Shown: positions 1-6,063 of the stretch, piece by piece | Layout of the letters: the number at the start of each line of letters is the position of its first letter | How positions within the stretch are numbered: the stretch's first letter is position 1 | From: an uncultured Bacilli bacterium | GTDB taxonomy: Bacteria; Bacillota_I; Bacilli_A; RF39; UBA660 | DNA: 11,569 nt | Assembly: GCA_947628765.1 (NCBI GenBank) | Contig: CANRBD010000033.1 | Span: 1 to 11,569, forward strand | Direction of reading: 5' to 3' | The notes under the pieces: generated by a model | Seen by the model: the letters and a program-made list of their open reading frames with translations, nothing else | What the model was told of the DNA's origin: nothing | The model's database searches: none | Made by a program: the position numbers and the translations under genes

Positions 1-57
1 CATTACCACCATACACAAACTTACTATTATTAATCCTCTTTTTCCTTTATGTGTCAT
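1..57 (-). CDS. N-terminal fragment of a membrane or secreted protein (cut by window edge)
   Basis: Only the first 19 codons are present; the gene runs off the left edge. The visible protein starts MTHKGKRGLIIVSLCMVVM: a short basic stretch (K4, K6, R7), then a hydrophobic run, as at the start of a signal peptide or first membrane helix. The start is supported by a perfect AGGAGGT ribosome binding site at 64-70, six bases before the ATG, and by a consensus promoter at 109-137. It is divergent from the small XRE-type regulator at 151, and an inverted repeat lies in its predicted leader, so it is a good candidate target of that regulator. The family cannot be named from 19 residues. Confidence 0.7.
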   Translation of the reverse strand, partial: MTHKGKRGLIIVSLCMVVM

Positions 58-81
58 TATTTTACCTCCTATAATTTATTC

Positions 82-96
82 CATACGCTACGTATG
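82..96. promoter_or_regulatory. Inverted repeat CATACG-CTA-CGTATG, candidate operator
   Basis: A perfect 6-base inverted repeat with a 3-base centre. It lies between the divergent genes, about 6 to 20 bases downstream of the predicted transcription start of the minus-strand gene. The position and symmetry suit binding by a dimeric HTH repressor, with the adjacent XRE-type protein as the obvious candidate. It could instead form a small RNA hairpin in the leader. The repeat is seen directly; the binding role is inferred. Confidence 0.5.
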
Positions 97-108
97 TATT
101 CTACCCCA

Positions 109-137
109 ATTATACATTCATATTGTATGCTTGTCAA
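109..137 (-). promoter_or_regulatory. Consensus sigma-A promoter for the cut-off minus-strand gene
   Basis: Read on the minus strand, TTGACA (137 to 132) is followed by a 17-base spacer and TATAAT (114 to 109), a perfect match to the vegetative consensus. Transcription should start near 102. The -35 box ends two bases from the ribosome binding site of the XRE-type gene, so the promoter is packed against the regulator's start. Confidence 0.8.
112..128. promoter_or_regulatory. Inverted repeat ATACA-N7-TGTAT inside the promoter
   Basis: A second inverted repeat with 5-base arms (112-116 and 124-128) overlaps the -10 box and spacer of the minus-strand promoter. Its outer ATAC/GTAT sequence recalls the arms of the repeat at 82-96, which suggests a second, weaker operator half-pair. 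AT-rich 5-base arms arise easily by chance. Confidence 0.3.
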
Positions 138-138
138 T

Positions 139-145
139 AGGAGGG
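139..145 (+). promoter_or_regulatory. Ribosome binding site that fixes the start of the XRE-type gene
   Basis: AGGAGGG lies five bases before the ATG at 151. The reading frame is open back to an ATG at 49, but that codon has no ribosome binding site and overlaps the start of the divergent gene. The start at 151 is therefore preferred. Confidence 0.85.
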
Positions 146-150
146 AAATT

Positions 151-384
151 ATGAAGTTTATTGCAAATAAGTATAAAGAAAAAGAAGTAATGAAAATTTT
201 AAGAGAATGGACTGGAAAAAAACAACCTGATTTTGGAAAGGATCTTGGTCTAAGTGGAATGACAATTCAAGGATATGAACGGGGTGTCAGAAAATATACT
301 TTTGAAACATTTATGAAAATTGCAAGAAAATATGGTTATACTGTCACCGTTGAAAAAAACAAAGTTAATCATAATAAAAAATAG
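151..384 (+). CDS. Small XRE-family helix-turn-helix transcriptional regulator
   Basis: A 77-residue protein made almost entirely of one HTH domain. Residues about 24-66 fit the XRE/Cro fold: helix 2 with DFGKDLGLS, a recognition helix around GMTIQGYERGVR, then FETFMKIARKYGY as the closing helix. The tail (67-77) is basic and probably disordered. No sensor, peptidase or dimerisation domain follows, so it is a minimal DNA-binding protein. It is divergent from the membrane or secreted protein gene at 1-57, and the inverted repeats at 82-96 and 112-128 lie between them, suggesting local repression of the pair. Its own promoter is unclear: TATAAT at 70-75 has no good -35. A terminator follows at once. 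Antitoxin or phage-type repressor roles are possible, but no toxin or phage gene is visible here. Confidence 0.8.
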   Translation: MKFIANKYKEKEVMKILREWTGKKQPDFGKDLGLSGMTIQGYERGVRKYTFETFMKIARKYGYTVTVEKNKVNHNKK

Positions 385-399
385 GGTTTCCTATTTTTT
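376..399. terminator. Bidirectional rho-independent terminator between the XRE-type gene and mntP
   Basis: AAAAAATAGG (376-385) pairs with CCTATTTTTT (390-399) across a 4-base loop. The stem includes the end of the XRE-type gene. The A-rich and T-rich flanks let it serve both the plus-strand regulator and the minus-strand mntP transcript ending at 429. Confidence 0.8.
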
Positions 400-428
400 A
401 TTTTACATTTGTTTAAATTTACTTGACA

Positions 429-959
429 TTATATAACATAAAAAAGGCCAATTATCATTAAAACTAAGCCACCAATTATCGTAGAAATTTTTCCGGCTAA
501 TTTTGCGATTTTGTTACCTAAAACCATGCCAGTAAAAGTGAATAAAGCACTTGAACATGCAAATATAGTAACAGATAATAGGTAATTAGGATTAATATTA
601 GTAAGAGTAAGACCAACGGAAAAGCTATCGATGCTTACAGCAAAAGCAAATAAAAATAGTTCTATGGTTTTCATGACTTTAAGTTCTTCTTTATGGCTAA
701 ATGACTCTACTAACATCTCTAAGCCAATCGCAAATAAAACGATAAAAACAATAACATCGGTTTTTATTTTTATCAAATTTAATATACTAGTGCCTATAAG
801 CATACCAATTAACGGCATAAAAAAATGAAATATGCCAACAATTAACGATAATAAATAAATTTGTTTTTTAGGAATGCCTAAGGTTCCATAAGCTAATGAC
901 AAAGAAAAGGCATCCATACTTAAACTAATAGCTACTAAAAAAACTAATAATAATTCCAT
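429..959 (-). CDS. mntP: MntP-family manganese efflux pump
   Basis: A 176-residue membrane protein close to the usual MntP length of about 180-190. It has two similar halves of three predicted helices each (helices near 1-22, 35-60, 68-86, then 100-120, 126-148, 156-176). Each half carries the family's acidic motif: SMDAF at 14-18 (D16) and SIDSF at 109-113 (D111). The GIFHFFMPLIG stretch (42-52) matches the conserved glycine/proline helix of MntP. The family exports Mn(II) from the cytoplasm. The start has GGAGGG at 964-969, four bases upstream. It lies 43 bases after spoIIR and is probably co-transcribed. The related sporulation membrane protein YtaF is an alternative because of that neighbour, but the motifs fit MntP better. 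No Mn riboswitch fits in the short gap. Confidence 0.85.
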   Translation of the reverse strand: MELLLVFLVAISLSMDAFSLSLAYGTLGIPKKQIYLLSLIVGIFHFFMPLIGMLIGTSILNLIKIKTDVIVFIVLFAIGLEMLVESFSHKEELKVMKTIELFLFAFAVSIDSFSVGLTLTNINPNYLLSVTIFACSSALFTFTGMVLGNKIAKLAGKISTIIGGLVLMIIGLFYVI

Positions 960-1002
960 AGGCCCTCCTATAAAATTTTATTATTAGCTTTTTTTTATAT
1001 TC

Positions 1003-1527
1003 CTAAAAATACTTATCCAAAATTTCTTTTACTAATGATTTATACTCGGTTTCCGTATTCTCCTCAGCCTCAATTAAACATAAAGGGGGGAATAATACAC
1101 ACCACCAATTATCTCCCTTACCTTCTCCTAATGTAACTAATAATGATTCATAATAGCCTTCTTTATAAGTTATGCCTTTATATTCTTTTTGGGGAAAATA
1201 ATTATAACCAAAATTTACTTTATACCCTTTATCATACTTTTCTTTATCTAAAACTTCTTTTACATCAGTTTTTATTTTTGTTAAATTAGTTTCTATTAAT
1301 TCTCTAGCTTCATCACTGTTTTTAGCTTTTTTAAGCAAATTATACATCGATGTTTCTAGTTCATTTTTTACCTTACCTTTAACGGCTTGATCATATTTCG
1401 AATTACTATTAGGAACTACTCTAATTCTAATGGCATCTTCAGGAATTTTAATATTTTCGGCAAATACATCAGCGATAAACATATAAAATAAGGAAATTAT
1501 AATTAAAAAGATAATTGTTTTTTTCAT
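1003..1527 (-). CDS. spoIIR: Stage II sporulation protein R (SpoIIR)
   Basis: SpoIIR is made in the forespore under sigma-F, exported, and triggers the membrane protease SpoIIGA to process pro-sigma-E in the mother cell. This 174-residue protein has a signal peptide (1-23, with VFA before the likely cleavage site), then the family core: IRIRVVPNSNSKYDQAVKGKV (34-53) and the C-terminal signature YFPQKEYKGIT (110-120) through LGEGKGDNWWCVLFPPLC (133-150). It is shorter than the Bacillus protein (about 220 residues), mainly at the ends. The start has GGGTGG seven bases upstream (1535-1540), unusual because it forms one arm of a terminator-like hairpin. It follows rlmH and precedes mntP. I could not see a clear sigma-F promoter (GYATA, about 16 bases, GGNNANANT) upstream. 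Identification is firm; it implies a spore-forming lineage or a recent descendant. Confidence 0.95.
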   Translation of the reverse strand: MKKTIIFLIIISLFYMFIADVFAENIKIPEDAIRIRVVPNSNSKYDQAVKGKVKNELETSMYNLLKKAKNSDEARELIETNLTKIKTDVKEVLDKEKYDKGYKVNFGYNYFPQKEYKGITYKEGYYESLLVTLGEGKGDNWWCVLFPPLCLIEAEENTETEYKSLVKEILDKYF

Positions 1528-1532
1528 AAAAA

Positions 1533-1562
1533 GTCCACCCTTCTACTTAATAATGGGTGAAC
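1533..1562 (-). terminator. Terminator-like hairpin after rlmH that contains the spoIIR ribosome binding site
   Basis: On the minus strand GTTCACCC (1562-1555) pairs with GGGTGGAC (1540-1533), eight pairs including one G-U, around a 14-base loop. Five Ts follow and then the spoIIR ATG. This has the form of an intrinsic terminator for the long operon ending with rlmH. The downstream arm also holds the only plausible spoIIR ribosome binding site (GGGTGG). The large loop weakens it as a terminator, so partial read-through or a translational switch is possible. Confidence 0.6.
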
Positions 1563-1576
1563 CTTTTATTTTTTAT

Positions 1577-2026
1577 TCATTTATGATAAGTTTCATTGTT
1601 AATAATTTTAAATCCACGATAAATTTGTTCTAGTAAAATGACTCTAAAAAGTTGATGAGGAAAAGTCATTTTTGAAAAAGAAAGAGCATAATCGCTTCGG
1701 TTTTTTACTTTTTCGTCTAATCCATAGGAACCACCAATGACAAAATCAATATCTGAATGTTTGATTAGTGTTTGATCTAGTTTTGAAGCAAATTCTATAG
1801 AAGATAATTCTTGACCATTTAAATCTAAAGTAATAACATAATCATCTTTTTTAATGTTTTTTAAAATAGCTTCAGCTTCTTTTTCTAAAGCTTTTTCTTT
1901 AATCTTTTCATCATTAACACAGATAATTTGTATTTTTGCATATTTAGATAATCGTTTTAAATATTCATCTATAGCTTCAGCATAAAATTTTTCTTTGATT
2001 TTTCCGACACAAATTATTTTTATCAT
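1577..2026 (-). CDS. rlmH: 23S rRNA (pseudouridine-1915-N3)-methyltransferase RlmH
   Basis: RlmH is a small SPOUT-class (knotted) methyltransferase that uses S-adenosylmethionine to methylate pseudouridine 1915 of 23S rRNA in helix 69, acting on assembled 70S ribosomes as a dimer. The 149-residue protein begins MIKIICVGKIKEKFY and carries the SAM-binding knot elements FVIGGSYGL (95-103) and the nearly invariant C-terminus SKMTFPHQLFRVILLEQIYRG into FKIINNETYHK (118-149). It is about ten residues shorter than the usual 155-160, mostly in the middle. Its ATG overlaps the walJ stop by four bases (ATGA), so translation is coupled; its own ribosome binding site (GGAAG) is weak. The walJ-rlmH pairing is a Bacillota neighbourhood. 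Confidence 0.95.
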   Translation of the reverse strand: MIKIICVGKIKEKFYAEAIDEYLKRLSKYAKIQIICVNDEKIKEKALEKEAEAILKNIKKDDYVITLDLNGQELSSIEFASKLDQTLIKHSDIDFVIGGSYGLDEKVKNRSDYALSFSKMTFPHQLFRVILLEQIYRGFKIINNETYHK

Positions 2027-2781
2027 ATTTCGACAACTTCCGTTCTTTCTTTTTGCTTAGCAACAATAACCTGTGGCGCTTTTTTTCCACTTTTTTCAAA
2101 TGTTTGATAATACATTTCTAAGGCTTTATCGGGATTATTGTTTTCTTCACTTAAATGAGCGAGAATAACTTTTTGAGTTTTATCAGTAGTAAATTTAGTT
2201 AAATAATAAGCCGAATCTTTATTTGATAAATGGCCTTTATCACCTAAAATTCGCTGTTTAAGATGATAAGGATATTTGCCGTTCATCAGCATTTCTAAAT
2301 CGTGGTTGCTTTCTAAAACATAAACATCATGATTTACTAATTTATCGTGATTTTTATAATTAATATAACCTGTATCTGTCATATACATTAGTGACCTGCC
2401 ACCAGATTCAAAAACATAGCCATTGGAATCAGCAACATCGTGAGAAGTTTTTATTGGTGTGATTTTTAAATCCTTAAACGTAAGCGGATTTTCAATATAA
2501 ACATAGTTATCAATTATCATATCTAATTCTTCATCCATTTTTTTAGTTAAATAAACAGTTGGATTATGTCTTTTTAGAAAAACAGGTAGACCATTTATAT
2601 GGTCTACATGCGTATGGGTTAAAAAGATTATTTCAATTTCATTGGGATCGACACCAATGGCTTTGAGATTAGTTTCTATATACTTATTACTCATACCGAC
2701 ATCAACTAAAATTTTGGTTTCGGCGGTTTCAATATAAGTACAGTTGCCTTTACTACCACTAGCTAATACACAAACTTTCAT
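2023..2781 (-). CDS. walJ: WalJ/YycJ-type metallo-beta-lactamase-fold hydrolase
   Basis: A 252-residue cytoplasmic metallo-beta-lactamase-fold protein of the WalJ (YycJ) group, linked in Bacillus to cell wall homeostasis and to coordinating division with replication; its exact substrate is not settled, with nuclease activity proposed. It opens with the characteristic ASGSKGNCTYI (7-17). The two-metal centre is visible: HTHVDH (56-61), H114 in the SHD motif, D136 in DTGY and H209 in AHLS. The start has AGAGGAT upstream inside the preceding peptidase gene, and its ATG shares one base with that stop (TAATG). The walRK two-component genes and walHI, its usual neighbours, are not in this window; an M23 peptidase gene occupies the upstream place. 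Confidence 0.9.
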   Translation of the reverse strand: MKVCVLASGSKGNCTYIETAETKILVDVGMSNKYIETNLKAIGVDPNEIEIIFLTHTHVDHINGLPVFLKRHNPTVYLTKKMDEELDMIIDNYVYIENPLTFKDLKITPIKTSHDVADSNGYVFESGGRSLMYMTDTGYINYKNHDKLVNHDVYVLESNHDLEMLMNGKYPYHLKQRILGDKGHLSNKDSAYYLTKFTTDKTQKVILAHLSEENNNPDKALEMYYQTFEKSGKKAPQVIVAKQKERTEVVEI

Positions 2782-4265
2782 TATCTATATCCTCTTGGAT
2801 AAAGAATTGATGGATTAACATGGCAATATTCACAGCCTTTCCAAACCTCATAATGGACATGTGGTCCAGTACAATCACCCGTACAACCTACATAGCCAAT
2901 AACTTGACCACGAGCAACTTTTTGACCGGCTTTAACAGCAATTCGTGACATATGGCCATATAGTGTGAGATAACCATTATTATGATTGATAACTACATGG
3001 TTTCCATAACTATAATGATAATTAGCTGTAACTACTACGCCATTATTTGTAGCATATATTTTAGAACCATAACCTGTTCCGGAAATATCTAAACCCGTAT
3101 GTAACTCACGACCTCTGCCCACTGGACTATAACGATATTGATAACCACTACTCATAGTCCAACCACTATCAGTTGGCCAGCCCCAGTTGGTAAGGCTACC
3201 AACTCCAGAGACATATTTAGTTCCTTTAACCACAATGCGGCTAACAGGAGCTTTTAAAACTTGTTTACCTTGAGGATCGACATAAGTAATTTCACCATTA
3301 ACTTTTCTGACTTTTTGAGAAACTCTTTCTAAACCATTTTGACCCTCTTGGATAACATTTTCATCACCCATAATTAGAGATTTATCATAACGTTCTTCGG
3401 TTTTATAAGCACTTTCTAAATCTTTGACTACTGAGCTTTCTTCGACAATACTGATTTTAGGATTAGTTTGCTCAATTTTTAATTGTTGTCCTGGATATAG
3501 TAAATTGGCCGTACTATTTAAATTATCATTTGATAAAAGCAATTCTTCAGTACTGATTTTATTATTAAAGGCCACTTTATCAACTGTATCACCTGCTCTT
3601 ACTGTATAAATTTGCTGCTGACCTTTATCACCATAAAGCAATAATTTACTAAGTTCTGTTTCATCAGTATAAATCTTTTTATTAATAGGAATGTTAGTCT
3701 CTTTAATCGTAATGTCTTCATTAACATAAACATCATCTATAATTTCTCCAGTAGTATCAATTGGTGTTTGTTCATTTTTTTCATAAAGATTATATCTATC
3801 CTTACCAACATAAGTATTAATTAAAGTCGTAACGGCTTTTTTAAAAGTACTTTCTTTTAAAACATTAATTTTCGTGTTGTTAATTTTTTCTTTATTGTTT
3901 TCGTCTTTTTGTTTACTTTTAATTGTTATTTCATAGCCCTTAACGGTAAAAGCCGCTTTATCTTTTATTTTATTATAGACTTCTTTAACAGATGAAATTT
4001 TTCCATCATAAGTGACAATTTTATTGATATGAAGTCCTTTTGGTTCATAAATAGTATCTACATTGTATTTTCTTTTATAAAAATTGCCATTTTCATTAAT
4101 ATAATTTTTAAGTTCTGTTTCACTAGTTACCGTTCCAAGTAATTTATCATTCAAAAAAACTTGATAATAACTATTAGGTATAACGTTCTTTTTATAACTA
4201 AAACCTAATACACACGTACTAGCTAACATGATTATAACAACTAACCAGAAAGATAGTTTTTTCAC
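2781..4265 (-). CDS. Secreted LysM-G5-M23 peptidoglycan endopeptidase
   Basis: A 494-residue envelope protein. Residues 5-23 form a signal or anchor helix. Residues 33-210 hold a beta-rich region with motifs such as YQVFLNDKLLGTV and no clear domain name. LysM follows at about 218-264 (YTVRAGDTVDKVA to LLYPGQQLKI), a G5 domain at about 275-350, and M23 metallopeptidase at about 367-478. Zinc ligands are H389 and D393 (ELHTGLDI) and H471 (PHVHYE), with H469 and H438 (YGHM) as the other active-site histidines. M23 enzymes cut peptide cross-bridges in peptidoglycan; LysM binds glycan. The start is GTG at 4263-4265, after AGGTGAT. It follows dnaB by eight bases and overlaps walJ by one. Four cysteines (461, 465, 478, 481) surround the active-site histidines, unlike the usual Ser-rich loop. 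Specific substrate is unknown. Confidence 0.88.
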   Translation of the reverse strand: MKKLSFWLVVIIMLASTCVLGFSYKKNVIPNSYYQVFLNDKLLGTVTSETELKNYINENGNFYKRKYNVDTIYEPKGLHINKIVTYDGKISSVKEVYNKIKDKAAFTVKGYEITIKSKQKDENNKEKINNTKINVLKESTFKKAVTTLINTYVGKDRYNLYEKNEQTPIDTTGEIIDDVYVNEDITIKETNIPINKKIYTDETELSKLLLYGDKGQQQIYTVRAGDTVDKVAFNNKISTEELLLSNDNLNSTANLLYPGQQLKIEQTNPKISIVEESSVVKDLESAYKTEERYDKSLIMGDENVIQEGQNGLERVSQKVRKVNGEITYVDPQGKQVLKAPVSRIVVKGTKYVSGVGSLTNWGWPTDSGWTMSSGYQYRYSPVGRGRELHTGLDISGTGYGSKIYATNNGVVVTANYHYSYGNHVVINHNNGYLTLYGHMSRIAVKAGQKVARGQVIGYVGCTGDCTGPHVHYEVWKGCEYCHVNPSILYPRGYR

Positions 4266-4273
4266 GTTATCAC

Positions 4274-5614
4274 CTACTCCTCATTTTTTTCCATATTAAA
4301 GAATGAACTTGTATTGCGTTTGAATACTAATTCAACAGTTGCCGTTGGTCCATTACGATGCTTCGCAATAATAAACTCACTTTTACTAGTACTTTCATCA
4401 ATGGCTGCTTCCTTATTGTAATAATCATCACGATATAAAAAGGCGACAATATCGGCATCTTGTTCGATTGAACCAGATTCTCTTAAATCAGAAAGTAAAG
4501 GTCTTTTTTCTTCTCTAGCCTCAACACTACGTGAAAGTTGGGCAAGAGCGATAACAGGTACTCCTAATTCCATAGCCATTGTTTTTAGAGAACGAGAAAT
4601 TTCCGAAACTTCTTGTTGTCTTTGACCAGCATATCTAGCTGAGCCACTAATTAATTGTAAATAGTCGATAATAATGACATCTAAGCCATCATCAGAATTA
4701 GCTAATCTACGACATTTAGCTCTAATTTCACTTACTGTCATTCCAGGAGTATCATCAATGAAAATTTTCGTATCAGCTAGTCTACTAATTGCTTCATTAA
4801 CCCGTTTCCAATCATTGTGTTCAAGCCTACCGGTTGTTAGCTTAGATAATTCAATCTGTCCAACACTACCTAGCATTCTATTAATTAATTGTTCAGCGCC
4901 CATTTCCATGGTAAATAAAGCAACACTTTTTTTAGCATTAATAGCCATATTAACCGCCATATTTAAAGCGAAAGCTGTTTTACCCATGGCTGGTCTGGCG
5001 GCCACTATTATAAGTTCATTATTGTGAAAGCCTTTAGTAATACGATCTAAATCGTAAAATCCCGATGGTATTCCGGTAATTTCACCTTTTTGTTTAGATA
5101 ATTCTTCCAAATCAGCTTGGGCTTTAAATAAAACATCTTGAATAGTTCTAAATTCTGTTCCTAAGCGATGTCTAATAACATTTTGCATTTCTTTTTCCGC
5201 ATCATCTAAAATATCACTGATGTTTTCAGTTGAAGAAAAACCTTCACCGACAATTTTTGTAGCGGCTTCAATTAAACTTCTTCTTAAAAATTGTTCTTCG
5301 ACGATTTTCAAATAATGATCAACATTGGCGGCCGTAGGCACAGAGTTGATAATCTCGGTTAAGTATTCAACCCCGCCTATTGTTCCTAAGATCTTACGAT
5401 TGTCTAACTCAGCTGTTACCGTGGTTATGTCGATTGGAGTTCCTTTTTCGGCTAAATATTTAATCGCATCGAATAGTTTTTGATGGGCTTCTAAATAAAA
5501 ATGATATGAAGCACTTTCTTCTAAAACTTTTTCTAAAGCATTCTTACTTAAAAACATTGAGCCTAAGACGGCTTGTTCGGCATCTAAATTATGAGGCATT
5601 ACTCTTTCGTTCAT
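4274..5614 (-). CDS. dnaB: Replicative DNA helicase DnaB (called DnaC in Bacillus)
   Basis: A 446-residue protein of usual length for the hexameric helicase that unwinds DNA 5' to 3' at the replication fork and contacts primase. The N-terminal domain starts with PHNLDAEQAVLGSMFL (7-22), followed by the linker helix (about 155-175) and the RecA-like ATPase domain. Walker A is ARPAMGKTAF (206-215, K212 and T213), Walker B is VIIIDYLQLI (313-322, D317), motif H4 surrounds DLRESGSIEQDAD (376-388), and R420 in KHRNGPTATVELVF is the likely arginine finger. The start has GAAGGTGAT seven to eight bases upstream, ten bases after rplI. The gdpP-rplI-dnaB order is typical of Bacillota near the replication origin. 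No intein or truncation is present. Confidence 0.97.
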   Translation of the reverse strand: MNERVMPHNLDAEQAVLGSMFLSKNALEKVLEESASYHFYLEAHQKLFDAIKYLAEKGTPIDITTVTAELDNRKILGTIGGVEYLTEIINSVPTAANVDHYLKIVEEQFLRRSLIEAATKIVGEGFSSTENISDILDDAEKEMQNVIRHRLGTEFRTIQDVLFKAQADLEELSKQKGEITGIPSGFYDLDRITKGFHNNELIIVAARPAMGKTAFALNMAVNMAINAKKSVALFTMEMGAEQLINRMLGSVGQIELSKLTTGRLEHNDWKRVNEAISRLADTKIFIDDTPGMTVSEIRAKCRRLANSDDGLDVIIIDYLQLISGSARYAGQRQQEVSEISRSLKTMAMELGVPVIALAQLSRSVEAREEKRPLLSDLRESGSIEQDADIVAFLYRDDYYNKEAAIDESTSKSEFIIAKHRNGPTATVELVFKRNTSSFFNMEKNEE

Positions 5615-5624
5615 TTTATCACCT

Positions 5625-6062
5625 TCATTTTAATAAACGTACTTTTAGTTTAGCTGTAACATTTTTATGAAGGTTAATATCGACATTAGTTACACCTAAA
5701 GTATTAATTGGTACATCTATAATTATTTTTCTTTTATCTATTTCTATTCCTTGCTTTTTAAGTTCACTTGTAATTTGCTTAGAACTAATCGAACCAAAGA
5801 CTTGTTCATTTTTTCCGACTTTAACTTTAAACTCTAAAGTTAATTTTTCAATTTGTTTTTTTAATTCTTGAGCATTTGTTAAAATTTGCTTTTCATTATC
5901 AGCGGCTTCTTTATTTTGTTTATCTAAAACCTTGATACTCCCTTTGGTTTCTAAAACGGCCAAATGGTTAGTAATTAAATAATTACCATATCCATCTTTA
6001 ACATTAATTGTTTCGCCTTTTTTTCCTTGTTTTTTAACATCTTCTAAAAGAATTACGCGCAT
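5625..6062 (-). CDS. rplI: Ribosomal protein bL9
   Basis: A 145-residue protein, close to the standard 147-149 of L9, which binds 23S rRNA domain V and reaches outward from the L1 stalk base to help keep reading frame. The N-terminal RNA-binding domain (1-50) carries MRVILLEDVKKQGKKGE and the signature VKDGYGNYLI (21-30). A long charged helix follows (about 45-80), then the C-terminal domain with KVGKNEQVFGSISSKQI. The usual LIPxGxA segment reads LITNHLA, a small departure. The start has GGAGGG within the end of the upstream gene, and only one base separates the two genes. It is the second gene of the minus-strand operon. Confidence 0.96.
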   Translation of the reverse strand: MRVILLEDVKKQGKKGETINVKDGYGNYLITNHLAVLETKGSIKVLDKQNKEAADNEKQILTNAQELKKQIEKLTLEFKVKVGKNEQVFGSISSKQITSELKKQGIEIDKRKIIIDVPINTLGVTNVDINLHKNVTAKLKVRLLK

Positions 6063-6063
6063 G

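Noticed and set aside
49..150. Longer start for the XRE-type regulator at 49
   Set aside because: No ribosome binding site there, it would overlap the divergent gene start and promoter, and AGGAGGG points to the ATG at 151.
631..828. Plus-strand open frame of 65 codons
   Set aside because: Lies antisense inside mntP with no ribosome binding site; a shadow of the real gene.
960..1002. Possible yybP-ykoY Mn riboswitch before mntP
   Set aside because: Only 43 bases separate spoIIR and mntP, too short for that riboswitch; only a 12-base AT palindrome (970-981) is present.
1578..1700. Sigma-F promoter for spoIIR inside the rlmH end
   Set aside because: No convincing GYATA and GGNNANANT pair at proper spacing was found by eye; I left it unannotated.
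4674..5027. Plus-strand open frame of 117 codons, hydrophobic
   Set aside because: Antisense to the DnaB ATPase domain; hydrophobic composition is a by-product of the opposite strand. The same reasoning excludes 3424-3609, 6061-6279 and 10571-10783.
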